A DNA stretch of 22,580 nt from a virus. This document shows positions 11,193 through 19,243 of the stretch, one piece after another (the first letter of the stretch is position 1; the number at the start of each line of letters is the position of its first letter). The notes below the pieces were generated by a model. The model was given only the letters and a program-made list of their open reading frames with translations, made no database searches and was not told the DNA's origin. The DNA lies in the IMG/VR virus record IMGVR_UViG_3300042866_000695, positions 1 through 22,580 of that record; one strand, given 5' to 3'. The translations under genes were made by a program, and so were the position numbers.

Positions 11193-13148
11193 GTGAACGC
11201 GGTCACCACCATCAAGCCCCACCTCTCGAGCATCGTGGCGCCCGATGAGATGCGCAACCTGCCAGCCTGGCTGGTGTGGCGCTTCGAGTACCACGAGGGC
11301 GAGGACAGGCCACGCAAGGTGCCCTACTACACGAACGGGTCCAAGCGCCACGGCGTGCAGGGCCGTCCAGAGGACCGGCAGCAGCTCACCACGTTCGACG
11401 CCGCGCGCACCGCGGCCGCGCGCCGGGGCTTTGACGGTGTCGGGTTCGTCCCGCTGCCCGAGTTCAACATCTGCGCGCTGGACTTCGACCACTGCATCAC
11501 CGGCGGCGACCTGCACCCGGACCTGGTGCCGATCGTCACCAACACCTACGCCGAGTACAGCCCCAGCGGCACCGGCGTGCGCGCCTTCATCAAGGGTCAG
11601 TACGGCAACAGCAAGTACAAGGGCGACCCGTACGGGTTCGAGGTCTTCAGCACCAAGGGGTTCGTGACCTTCACGGGCAACATGCTGCCGGCCAGCGAGA
11701 TGATGGGCAACGCCAACACTGTGGCGGCCGTGGACGAGCCGGTGCGCGAGCTCTGCACGCGCCTCTTCGCCCGGCCTGTGGGCGAGATCAGCGTGAGCGC
11801 TGGCGAGCCGGTGGGCCTCACCGCGGCCCAGCTCGAGGAGCTGCTGGCCAAGCTCGACCCTGGCATGGCCCACGACGAGTGGCTCGCGGTGGGCATGGGA
11901 CTGCACCACGAGACCCGCGGCGAGGGGTTCGACTATTGGTGCGACTGGTCAGAGCAGAGTGACAAGTTCCCAGGGCGCGAGGTGCTGCTGCAGCGCTGGA
12001 CCTCGTTTGGCAAGCACCACGACCGCACCGTCACCATCCGCACCGCGATGAAGATGGCCGGCATGAGCCCCAACACCCCGGCCAGCGCTGAGGAGTTCGA
12101 GGCCCTGCTGGACGACGCGCCGCCCACAGGCGAGGCCCCCCGGTTCAACTTCGAGCCGGTGCACCTGTTCTCCAGCGCCAAGGCGCTGCCGTGGATGATC
12201 AAGGGCGTTTTACCGAAGGCAGCGCTCGGCGTGGTGTACGGTGCCAGCGGCAGTGGCAAGAGCTTCGCGGTGCTGGACATGGGCATGGCGATCGCCCGGG
12301 GCACCGCATGGCGCGGTCGCAAGGTGCGCCAGGGCAGGGTGGCCTACATCGCCGCCGAGGGTGCTGACGGGTTCAGGAAGCGCCTGGCAGCCTACGCGCA
12401 GCACGGGCAGGTGGATCTCACCGGTGTGCCCATGAGCGTGCTCAACGCGGCGCCCAACCTCCTCGAAAAGCAGGACGCGGTCGACATCGCCCGTGGCATC
12501 AAGGCCAGCGGGGGTGCGGATCTGATCGTGGTGGACACGTTCGCCCAGACCACCCCGGGGGCTAACGAGAACGCGGGCGAGGACGTGGGCAAGGCGCTGG
12601 GGTACTGCAAACGCATCCACGAGGCCACAGGCGCCATGGTGCTGCTGATCCACCACAGCGGCAAGGACGCCACCAAGGGGGCCAGGGGCTGGTCAGGCCT
12701 GCGCGCCGCGGCCGACGCTGAGATCGAGGTGGTGCGCGAGGGTGACCAGCGGGCGCTGCGGTTGACCAAAAGCAAGGACGGGGAGGACGGGTTGGAGTGG
12801 GGTTTTGCGCTCGAGGTGGTGCAGATCGGGGTGGATGAGGACATCGAGCCCATCACCAGCTGCGTGGTGGTGGACGCACCAATGCCGGCCGTGGGTGGGG
12901 TCTCGATGCGCAAGCTGGGCCCGGTGGAGACCATCGTGAACGCCGTGATTCAGGAGTTCGCGCTGGCCCAGACCGAGGGCATCGAGGTCACGCCGGTGGT
13001 GCTGGAGGCCATGAAAAGGATGGATCCGCCGGCCGATGGCAAGCGGGATTCACGACGCCAAAGGGTGCGCAGGGCGCTGGATGCACTGTGCATTGGGGAC
13101 AATTCGCCGTACGGGATTGGCGATGATGGTTGCATCTTTGTTTGCTGA
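11193..13148 (+). CDS. Primase-helicase: PrimPol-like N-terminus, PriCT, AAA_25 RecA-like helicase
   Basis: This 651-aa fusion has an N-terminal primase/polymerase-like domain with acidic residues in ALDFDHC (95-101) and the SGTGVRAFIKG block (125-135). A PriCT-type linker domain follows at about 208-272 (DEWLAVGMGLHHETRGEGFDYW). A RecA-like ATPase comes next, with Walker A GASGSGKS (350-357), Walker B LIVVDTFAQ (444-452) and LIHHSGKD (485-492). It primes and unwinds the phage origin. Start: a GTG at 11193 with CGGAG 7 nt upstream is preferred; an in-frame ATG at 11142 would add 17 residues but lies in a hairpin arm with a poor ribosome site. The C-terminal RRQRVRRALDAL may be a winged-helix tail. 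Confidence 0.9.
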   Translation: MNAVTTIKPHLSSIVAPDEMRNLPAWLVWRFEYHEGEDRPRKVPYYTNGSKRHGVQGRPEDRQQLTTFDAARTAAARRGFDGVGFVPLPEFNICALDFDHCITGGDLHPDLVPIVTNTYAEYSPSGTGVRAFIKGQYGNSKYKGDPYGFEVFSTKGFVTFTGNMLPASEMMGNANTVAAVDEPVRELCTRLFARPVGEISVSAGEPVGLTAAQLEELLAKLDPGMAHDEWLAVGMGLHHETRGEGFDYWCDWSEQSDKFPGREVLLQRWTSFGKHHDRTVTIRTAMKMAGMSPNTPASAEEFEALLDDAPPTGEAPRFNFEPVHLFSSAKALPWMIKGVLPKAALGVVYGASGSGKSFAVLDMGMAIARGTAWRGRKVRQGRVAYIAAEGADGFRKRLAAYAQHGQVDLTGVPMSVLNAAPNLLEKQDAVDIARGIKASGGADLIVVDTFAQTTPGANENAGEDVGKALGYCKRIHEATGAMVLLIHHSGKDATKGARGWSGLRAAADAEIEVVREGDQRALRLTKSKDGEDGLEWGFALEVVQIGVDEDIEPITSCVVVDAPMPAVGGVSMRKLGPVETIVNAVIQEFALAQTEGIEVTPVVLEAMKRMDPPADGKRDSRRQRVRRALDALCIGDNSPYGIGDDGCIFVC

Positions 13149-13357
13149 ACGCGCAGTGCTGTGCGGATTCAGAGTGCAACACTGCAACACGACTGCAACG
13201 TTGCACCGTGTTGCACGTTGCACTTACTTCAAAAAGTGCAACGCAACGCAACGCCGCCCTATAGGGGCGTTGCAGTGTTGCACTGAAGTGTCGGTTGTTG
13301 CAGTCGAATGAGCAAAGTTTTACACGCTCCGACTGGTCAGAAAGGAACGCGCAAATC
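13149..13357. repeat. Iteron-like array, candidate replication origin
   Basis: Twelve copies of TGCAAC or its complement GTTGCA (two only as GCAAC) occur between 13174 and 13302, in blocks of three: forward (13174, 13183, 13194), reverse (13200, 13210, 13217), forward (13236, 13243, 13248), reverse (13269, 13277, 13297). GTGCAACACTGCAAC (13174-13188) is repeated exactly inverted at 13269-13283. Inner elements include TGCAACGTTGCA (13194-13205), a 10-bp stem CGTTGCACTT/AAGTGCAACG (13216-13225 / 13234-13243) and CCCTATAGGG (13257-13266). It directly follows the primase-helicase gene. No gene is supported in it. Confidence 0.7.
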
Positions 13358-13594
13358 ATGCAGAAACTGATCGCATTGAACGAAAACGGCCGGCGCATCG
13401 GCGAGCACCACCCGCTGGCCAAGTTGACTGACGCGGAGGTGGGGCAGGTGCAGGCGCTGCTGGACGAGGGGCTGTCCTACGCGGTGGTGGCGGCGAAGTT
13501 CGACGTGAGCAAGTCCTGCATCGCCCACATCGCGGCTGGCCGACGGCGTGGTCAGTCGGTGGCTCGCGTTGTGCGCGTGTCCGTCACTGGTTAG
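13358..13594 (+). CDS. Small HTH DNA-binding protein
   Basis: This 78-aa protein contains a homeodomain-like HTH: LTDAEVGQVQALLDEGLSYAVVAAKFDVSKSCIAHIAAG (about residues 24-62), preceded by NGRRIGEHHPLAKL. Such small HTH proteins are common just before phage terminase genes. AAGGA lies upstream of the ATG at 13358; the frame extends to 13295, into the iteron array, and is not favoured. Its place beside the repeat array makes it a candidate binder of it, or a late-gene regulator; both are inference. Confidence 0.8.
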   Translation: MQKLIALNENGRRIGEHHPLAKLTDAEVGQVQALLDEGLSYAVVAAKFDVSKSCIAHIAAGRRRGQSVARVVRVSVTG

Positions 13595-13608
13595 CACCGC
13601 GCTACATT
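13577..13608 (+). promoter_or_regulatory. Candidate late promoter L1 before terS
   Basis: GTGTCCGT (13577-13584), an 18-bp spacer and TACATT (13603-13608). The same layout recurs at 15458 and 18885. The -10-like hexamer ends 7 nt before the terminase small-subunit ATG, which has no ribosome site. Confidence 0.45.
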
Positions 13609-13615
13609 GCCATGC

Positions 13616-14122
13616 ATGGCCCATCACCCCTTCCCGTGGCGCGACGCATACCTGGCAGCCCTGCGCGAGGTGCCGGTGTTCCAGCACGCATGCAAGGCGG
13701 TGGGCATCGATCGCACCACAGCGTGGCGAGCACGCCAGGACGATCCTGAGTTCGCCCAGGCCGAGGCCGAGGCGCTGGAGGACGGCATCGACCGAGCCGA
13801 GCAGGAGGCCTTCAGGCGGGCCGTGGTGGGCTTTGAAGAGCCGGTGGTGGACAAGGGCCGCCTGGCCTACCGATACGAGCGCTACGAGGACGAGGCGGGC
13901 GCAGAGCAATACCGCATCAAGCTCGACGCCAACGGCCAACCCGTGCCCCTCACGATCCGCAAACACAGCGACGCGCTGCTGGCGCTGTTCCTCAAGGGAC
14001 GGCGCAAGAAGGTCTACGCCGACCGCACCGAGCTCACCGGTGCAGATGGCGGGCCGGTGCAGCAGGCCACAGTCATCATCGCCACAGGTGTGCCGGTCGA
14101 CACGTTCGACGACCTCGCCTAG
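13616..14122 (+). CDS. terS: Terminase small subunit
   Basis: This 168-aa protein has an N-terminal HTH (LAALREVPVFQHACKAVGID, then RTTAWRARQDDPEFAQAEAEALEDGIDRAEQEAFRR) typical of small terminases that recognise the packaging site. It is followed by a beta-rich oligomerisation part and the RKHSDALLALFLKGRRKKVY block found in many phage TerS proteins. Its stop overlaps the terL GTG (TAGTG). ATG 13616 is chosen; a TTG three codons earlier is possible. No Shine-Dalgarno is visible, and a candidate -10 ends 7 nt before the start. Confidence 0.85.
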   Translation: MAHHPFPWRDAYLAALREVPVFQHACKAVGIDRTTAWRARQDDPEFAQAEAEALEDGIDRAEQEAFRRAVVGFEEPVVDKGRLAYRYERYEDEAGAEQYRIKLDANGQPVPLTIRKHSDALLALFLKGRRKKVYADRTELTGADGGPVQQATVIIATGVPVDTFDDLA

Positions 14123-15456
14123 TGCTGCCCCAGACCATCGACCTGGGCTACAGGCCTCGCCAGTGGCAGCGCGAGGTCCACTTGGCCCGCAAGCGCTTCA
14201 CGGTGCTGGCGCTGCACCGGCGGGCCGGCAAGACCGAGCTGGCGCTGTCCGAGCTCATCGACAAGGCGCTGCGCTTCACGCTGCCCTTGGGCCTGTTCTT
14301 CTACGTGGCACCACTGCTCAAGCAGGCTAAGTCCATTGCCTGGCTGCGACTGAAGCAGAAGGTGCAGCCCCTCGTTATGCGTGGCCTGTGCGAGATCAAC
14401 GAGTCCGAGCTGTGGGTGCGCTTCACGACCAACGGCGCGGTGATCCGGTGTTACGGGGCCGACAACCCCGACGCCATGCGTGGCGTGCGACTGGACGGCG
14501 TGGTGATCGACGAGGTGGCCAACGTCAAGCCAGAGACCTGGCTCGAGGTCATCCAGCCCGCCCTGGCCGACCGTTTGGGCTGGGCCCTGATGATCGGCAC
14601 ACCGCACGGCGTGAACCTCTTCAGCGAGCTGTTCTTCAAGGCCCGCACGCTGGATCAGTGGTTCGCAGCGCTGTACACGGTCTATGACACCGACGCGCTG
14701 AACCCGACCGAGGTGGAGCGCTACCGGCAATCCGTGGACGAGAACACGTTCAAGCGCGAGATGCTGTGCGACTTCGCGGCAGCAGGCGACAACCAGCTGA
14801 TCTCACTGAGCGATGTGCAGGCCGCCGCTGGGCGCCACCTGAACCCGCGGGACTACACGTTCGCAGCCAAGGTGCTGGGCGTGGACCCCGCACGTTTTGG
14901 GGACGATCGCAGCGTGATCTTCATGCGCCAGGGGCTGTATGCCTCAAAGCCCGAGGTGTACCGCGGCATCGACAACATGGACCTCGCGGCCAAGGTGGCG
15001 GCGACCATCGAGCGCGAGCGCCCTGACGCGGTGTTCATTGACGCGGGCAACGGGTCTGGCGTGATCGACCGGCTGCGCCAGCTGCACCACGACGTGATCG
15101 AGGTGCACTTCGCAGGCATGCCGAGCGAGGCGCAATACCTCAACAAGCGCGTGGAGATGTGGCACAACATGAAGGAGTGGATCATGTCGGGCGCCGCGAT
15201 CCCCGACATCGTGGACCTGAAGCAGGATCTGGCCGCACCCACCTACAAGTTCACGTCCAGCGACAAGATGCAGCTCGAGAGCAAGGACGACATGAAGGCC
15301 CGAGGCCTGCCGTCGCCCGACCTGGGTGACGCGTTGGCCCTGACCTTTGCCCACCAGGTGTACCGAGACCACAGCGTCGAGGCCCGTGCCCGGGCGCTGG
15401 GCCTGCCGGTCGAGGACAACAGCGCGCTGGAGTACGACCCCTACGCCCGGCGCTGA
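14122..15456 (+). CDS. terL: Terminase large subunit (ATPase-nuclease)
   Basis: This 444-aa packaging motor has Walker A HRRAGKT (32-38), Walker B GVVIDE (126-131), the coupling motif MIGTP (157-161), and a RNase H-like nuclease with D255 (GVDPARFGDD), D307 (VFIDAGNGSG) and D403 (DLGDALALTFA). It translocates DNA into the procapsid and cuts concatemers. GTG 14122 overlaps the terS stop by one base, so the two are coupled. The length is normal. Confidence 0.95.
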   Translation: MLPQTIDLGYRPRQWQREVHLARKRFTVLALHRRAGKTELALSELIDKALRFTLPLGLFFYVAPLLKQAKSIAWLRLKQKVQPLVMRGLCEINESELWVRFTTNGAVIRCYGADNPDAMRGVRLDGVVIDEVANVKPETWLEVIQPALADRLGWALMIGTPHGVNLFSELFFKARTLDQWFAALYTVYDTDALNPTEVERYRQSVDENTFKREMLCDFAAAGDNQLISLSDVQAAAGRHLNPRDYTFAAKVLGVDPARFGDDRSVIFMRQGLYASKPEVYRGIDNMDLAAKVAATIERERPDAVFIDAGNGSGVIDRLRQLHHDVIEVHFAGMPSEAQYLNKRVEMWHNMKEWIMSGAAIPDIVDLKQDLAAPTYKFTSSDKMQLESKDDMKARGLPSPDLGDALALTFAHQVYRDHSVEARARALGLPVEDNSALEYDPYARR

Positions 15457-15457
15457 G

Positions 15458-15489
15458 GTGTCCGTGTCCACGCCCGGGCCTCGCACAAT
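15458..15489 (+). promoter_or_regulatory. Candidate late promoter L2 before the 64-aa gene and portal
   Basis: GTGTCCGT (15458-15465), an 18-bp spacer and CACAAT (15484-15489), directly after the terL stop. Two GCCCGGGC boxes (15472-15479, 15490-15497) flank the -10-like hexamer. Confidence 0.4.
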
Positions 15490-15517
15490 GCCCGGGCAAT
15501 CCCTGAAGGACACCACG

Positions 15518-15712
15518 ATGTGCATGTCGTCGCCAAAAATTCCCGCACCCACGCCCCCGCCCCAGGCAGTCAAGCAACCTGACCAGGCGCAGGCCGTGGA
15601 CATGATGAAGCGCAACCGCTCGAGCGCCGCTATGGGTGGGGGCTCGCTGCTCACCGGCCCCAGTGGCATCGCCAGCGCATCCACCGGCAAGACCAGCCTG
15701 CTGGGCGGCTGA
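15518..15712 (+). CDS. Small Pro-rich phage protein between terminase and portal
   Basis: This 64-aa protein begins MCMSSPKIPAPTPPPQAVKQ and ends with a Gly/Ser/Thr-rich tail that includes GGGSLLTGPSG and TSLLGG. Proteins of this size and pattern are often found between terminase and portal in podoviruses; they are probably minor virion or assembly proteins. GAAGGA precedes the ATG by 8 nt, and the TGA overlaps the portal ATG (TGATG). Confidence 0.75.
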   Translation: MCMSSPKIPAPTPPPQAVKQPDQAQAVDMMKRNRSSAAMGGGSLLTGPSGIASASTGKTSLLGG

Positions 15713-17397
15713 TGGAAGATCCCCTCGACAAACGACAGCGCATGTTGGCGCGCAAGAGCGCGCTGTGGAACGAGCGCTCGAGCTGGATCACGCACTGGCG
15801 TGAGATCAGCGAGTACCAGCAACCACGCGCTGGTCGTTTTGTCGTGACCGATCGCAACAAGGGCGACAAGCGCGCCAACAGCATCCTGGACAACGCGGCC
15901 GTGTTCGGCTCGCGCACGCTGGCTGCGGGCATGATGTCGGGCATGACCAGCCCCGCCAGGCCGTGGTTCCGCCTGGAGATCCCCGACAAGGACCTGATGG
16001 AGGCCGGGCCGGTGAAGTCCTGGCTGCACCAGACCGCCGTGCTGCTGCGTGCAATCTTTGCAGGCTCCAACACCTACCGCTCCCTGCACACGATGTACGA
16101 GGAGCTCGGCCTCTTCGGCACCGCCGCCAGCATCGTGCTGCCCGACTTCGACAACGTGATCCATCACTACCCGCTGACCATCGGCGAGTACGCACTGGCC
16201 ACCAGCCACAAGGGCGTGGTCGACACGCTGTGCCGCGAGTTCCAGATGCAGGTCGGGCAGATGGTCGATCAGTTCGGCAAGGAGAACGTGAGCACCACCG
16301 TGCTCAACCTGTACCAGCGCGGCCAGGTCGACCAGTGGATCGACGTGGTGCACATGATCGAGCCCCGTCGTGACCGCGACTACGGCAAGCTGGACTCGAA
16401 GAACAAGCGCTTCGCCTCCTGCTACATCGAGCCGGGCAAGGACAACTTCGACAAGTACCTGAGCGAGTCGGGCTTCGACAACTTCCCCGGGCTGTGCCCG
16501 CGGTGGGTGGTGACGGGCAACGACATCTACGGCACCAGCCCCGGCATGGAGTGCCTGGGCGACGTGAAGCAGCTGCAGCACCAGCAACTGCGCAAGGGGC
16601 AGGCCATCGACTACCAGGTCAACCCACCCCTGCAGGTGCCCACCAAGTACAAGGAAGCGGCGCGCAACCGCCTGCCTGGCGGGATCATGTACGTCGACAG
16701 CATGGGGCAGAGCAACGCGATCAAGAGCGCGTTCGAGGTGAACCTCAACCTGCAGCACCTGCTGGGCGACATCGAGGACGTGCGTTCGCGGATCCGTTCG
16801 AGCTACTACGCCGACCTCTTCATGATGCTGGCCAACGACACCCGCAGTGGCATCACCGCCACCGAGGTGGCCGAGCGACACGAGGAGAAGCTGCTGATGC
16901 TGGGCCCCGTGCTCGAGCGCCTGCAGAACGAGCTGCTGTCCCCGCTGATCGACGTGGCCTTCGACTACGCGAACCGGGCCAACATCCTGCCCGAGCCCCC
17001 GCCCGAGCTGCAGGGTGCAGACCTCAAGGTCGAGTTCATCAGCGTGCTGGCTCAGGCCCAACGCGCGGTGGCGGCCCAGGGCGTGGACAGACTGCTGGCC
17101 ACGGTGGGGCAGCTCGCTGCGCTCAAGCCCGAGGTGCTCGACAAGATCGACTTCGACCAGGCCATCGACGACTACGGCGACATGTACGGGGTCAACCCGA
17201 AGATCGTGGTGCCGGACGATCAGGTCGCAGCGCTGCGCCAGGAGCGCGCCGCGGCAGCACAGGCAGCACAGACGGCCGCCGCCATGCCACAGGCCATCGA
17301 GTCGGCGAAGACCGCAGGCGAGGTGAACGCGGACGGCGTCGAGGACGTGATGGGCAGACTCATGGGGTACGGCACACCGAGCCCCTCACAAGTTTAG
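15712..17397 (+). CDS. Portal / head-to-tail connector, podovirus type
   Basis: This 561-aa protein matches the podovirus head-tail connector family (T7 gp8 / BPP-1-like): the opening WITHWREISEYQQPRAGRF, DNAAVFGSRTLAAGMMSGMTSPARPWFRL, EELGLFGTAASIV, YGTSPGMECLGDVKQLQHQQ, and ITATEVAERHEEKLLMLGPVLERLQNELL. The C-terminus is a Gln/Ala-rich helix (AALRQERAAAAQAAQTAAA). It forms the dodecameric DNA gate at one capsid vertex. The start overlaps the previous stop, and the length is usual for the family. Confidence 0.95.
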   Translation: MEDPLDKRQRMLARKSALWNERSSWITHWREISEYQQPRAGRFVVTDRNKGDKRANSILDNAAVFGSRTLAAGMMSGMTSPARPWFRLEIPDKDLMEAGPVKSWLHQTAVLLRAIFAGSNTYRSLHTMYEELGLFGTAASIVLPDFDNVIHHYPLTIGEYALATSHKGVVDTLCREFQMQVGQMVDQFGKENVSTTVLNLYQRGQVDQWIDVVHMIEPRRDRDYGKLDSKNKRFASCYIEPGKDNFDKYLSESGFDNFPGLCPRWVVTGNDIYGTSPGMECLGDVKQLQHQQLRKGQAIDYQVNPPLQVPTKYKEAARNRLPGGIMYVDSMGQSNAIKSAFEVNLNLQHLLGDIEDVRSRIRSSYYADLFMMLANDTRSGITATEVAERHEEKLLMLGPVLERLQNELLSPLIDVAFDYANRANILPEPPPELQGADLKVEFISVLAQAQRAVAAQGVDRLLATVGQLAALKPEVLDKIDFDQAIDDYGDMYGVNPKIVVPDDQVAALRQERAAAAQAAQTAAAMPQAIESAKTAGEVNADGVEDVMGRLMGYGTPSPSQV

Positions 17398-17406
17398 GAG
17401 GGCGCC

Positions 17407-18825
17407 ATGGGCACCAAGACATCGAACGGATTTCAGTGGCTCGAGGACAGCGAGACGGGCGATCCCACAGGCGTGCGCCGAGCGCGCGACGGCAAGGCGT
17501 TCAACCTAGCCAGGCTGAGTGCGGATGGCACATCCCTGGTGTCAGGGGATGGGAAATCCTTGCCTTTGACGCTGACTCAACAGCACAAACGATGGATGGA
17601 ATTCATAACCGTTGCCAGCACTACGCCGTGGAACGATCAGGCTGGCACCGGGCTTACCCTCGCAGTTGATACCGCCGTGCTGTTTAATGGGCAGCCAACG
17701 TTGCGCCTTGATATTCCGGCGAGTTCTAGCGGCACGTACCGAGTGGGCACCACGCTGGCAACGCTGAACATGCCTTACCTGTGGGATGGTAAGCAACTGG
17801 CCGTTGCCGTCAAGTCATCCAACATGACAGCCTGCGATGGCGTTACCGGCGTGCTGCTGGGTGATGCTACTTTCACGAACTTCTACACGTTCACCGGACA
17901 ACGCAACGCGGCCAACGTACCGCAGGCCAATTGGGTGGCCGGTGATTGGATTATTTCACGCGGCACCGTTGCAACGCAGACGGCTTCGGGCACATTCGTT
18001 GGGCAAAAGCGGCTGCGAATCAACTTCACCATATCAAGCGTTGGCACTGCCACGCAAATCTGGATCGGCTTCGTCGGCATTGCAGCGCAAAAAAAGCCAA
18101 CGGTGATCCTGTCGATTGACGACGGGTACGCCAGCGGGTATTCATTTATCGCGCCACTTGCCCGCTACTACAAGATCCCGGTGAGTTTCGGGATTGATAG
18201 ATCCTATGTCGGCACAGCCAACTATTTCACCTCCGCACAGATTCAGGAATTGCAGGCCGATCCAAGCAACCTGTTTGAGTTCGTCACGCACGGCTTCAAC
18301 AACCAAACGATCAACACCACCACCGTCGAGGCGTACATCGCAGACCAAGTAGCCACGCGCTCCTATCTGCGCGGCCTTGGAATCAATGGCGACGGCCCAA
18401 ATCATCACCCGTGGGTGCAAAGCCTCTACAGCAACACGGCACAGGCGCAATTGAAGGCGGCTGGCTTCCTGTCTGCCCGCGCAGGGGTGGCAACACCGCT
18501 ATCCATGCACGATGCCCTGATGACGACCGGCGACGAAAAGCGCGTCTATCAGCTTATCAACTGCTGCACGCTAACGACAGGCTTGACGCTGGGGGCCGCT
18601 CAAACAGCGGTGACCACGGCTTGCACGACAGAAGGCTATGGTGTCACGCACGTTAACGCGCACGACTTTGCCGTATCGGACGCTGCCAGCCCGCCGACAT
18701 GGAGCTTCGACAAAATGACGGAGCTTATGGGGTGGCTCGACGCACAGCGCACTGCTGGAGTTTGCGACATCAAATCGTGGGGCCAGTGGTACGCCGATCT
18801 AGCTGGCGTGCCCTACGGCAAGTAA
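17407..18825 (+). CDS. Polysaccharide-deacetylase-like (NodB-fold) protein with phage N-terminus, moron-like
   Basis: This 472-aa protein has three parts. Residues 1-55 (GFQWLEDSETGDPTGVRRAR, then KAFNLARLS) are GC-rich like the neighbours. Residues 56-228 are beta-rich, perhaps carbohydrate-binding. Residues 232-465 are NodB-like: VILSIDDGY (D238, D239) and EFVTHGFNN (H295); the usual second metal His (H-x3-H) is Asn299, so activity is uncertain. AGGAGG precedes ATG 17407, and a terminator follows. Hand-counted GC is 50% at 18181-18240 versus 60% at 16381-16440 in the portal gene. Position between portal and capsid suggests a virion-attached or acquired cargo gene; it might act on host surface polysaccharide. 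Confidence 0.8.
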   Translation: MGTKTSNGFQWLEDSETGDPTGVRRARDGKAFNLARLSADGTSLVSGDGKSLPLTLTQQHKRWMEFITVASTTPWNDQAGTGLTLAVDTAVLFNGQPTLRLDIPASSSGTYRVGTTLATLNMPYLWDGKQLAVAVKSSNMTACDGVTGVLLGDATFTNFYTFTGQRNAANVPQANWVAGDWIISRGTVATQTASGTFVGQKRLRINFTISSVGTATQIWIGFVGIAAQKKPTVILSIDDGYASGYSFIAPLARYYKIPVSFGIDRSYVGTANYFTSAQIQELQADPSNLFEFVTHGFNNQTINTTTVEAYIADQVATRSYLRGLGINGDGPNHHPWVQSLYSNTAQAQLKAAGFLSARAGVATPLSMHDALMTTGDEKRVYQLINCCTLTTGLTLGAAQTAVTTACTTEGYGVTHVNAHDFAVSDAASPPTWSFDKMTELMGWLDAQRTAGVCDIKSWGQWYADLAGVPYGK

Positions 18826-18854
18826 TCCCATCCCCTGCCGGTAAGGATCGAAGC

Positions 18855-18882
18855 AAGCCACCTCCGGGTGGCTTTTTCGTTT
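18855..18882 (+). terminator. Intrinsic terminator after the deacetylase-like gene
   Basis: AAGCCACC (18855-18862), loop TCCG, GGTGGCTT (18867-18874) followed by TTTCGTTT. It lies 30 nt after the stop and separates the deacetylase-like gene from the capsid genes, which then need their own promoter. Confidence 0.85.
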
Positions 18883-18884
18883 GC

Positions 18885-18916
18885 GTGTCCGTGACACGCA
18901 CGCGCCGTCCTACGAT
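18885..18916 (+). promoter_or_regulatory. Candidate late promoter L3 before the capsid genes
   Basis: GTGTCCGT (18885-18892), an 18-bp spacer and TACGAT (18911-18916), directly behind the terminator. The -35-like part overlaps a perfect inverted repeat TGCGTGTC cgt GACACGCA (18882-18900). The expected start, near 18923, leaves a leader of about 9 nt before ATG 18932. Confidence 0.45.
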
Positions 18917-18931
18917 GCGCGCAAGTCAACC

Positions 18932-19243
18932 ATGAGAGATCCCACAGACCTGCGCGGCCAAGAACACGATGCCCAAAGCGAAGAGCTGCAGGCGCGTGAG
19001 AAACGGCGCAAGGAACTGGAGGACATCAAGTGGCTGATGGCCCACCCCCAAGGTCGGCGGGTTGCAGCCCGTCTGCTCGATGAGGCAGGTGTTAATCGGA
19101 CCTCGTTCAACCACTCAGGCAGCCTGATGGCGTTCAGCGAGGGCAAGAGACACATCGGTCTTTTTCTGACAGGCGAAATGCTGCAGGCCGCCCCCGAGGG
19201 GTATTTCAAGATGTTGAAAGAATTCCAGGCCAATGACAACTGA
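18932..19243 (+). CDS. Bbp19-like phage protein
   Basis: This 103-aa protein shows the Bbp19 family pattern from Bordetella phage BPP-1: IKWLMAHPQGRRVAARLLDEAGV, NRTSFNHSG, then EGKRHIGLFLTGEMLQAAPEGYFKMLKE. A charged N-terminal part (QSEELQAREKRRKELED) is probably coiled coil. It sits before the scaffold and capsid genes as in BPP-1. ATG 18932 is preferred to the frame's earlier start at 18881, which lies in the terminator. It overlaps the next gene by 11 nt. Confidence 0.85.
   Translation: MRDPTDLRGQEHDAQSEELQAREKRRKELEDIKWLMAHPQGRRVAARLLDEAGVNRTSFNHSGSLMAFSEGKRHIGLFLTGEMLQAAPEGYFKMLKEFQANDN

Noticed and set aside
13174-13302. CRISPR-like array
   Set aside because: The repeats are 5-7 bp, in both orientations and without regular spacers; this is an iteron pattern, and no cas genes are present.
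14944-17061. A 705-codon open frame on the minus strand opposite terL and portal
   Set aside because: It mirrors well-identified terminase and portal genes in high-GC DNA, has biased low-information composition and no plausible domain; it is an antisense shadow.
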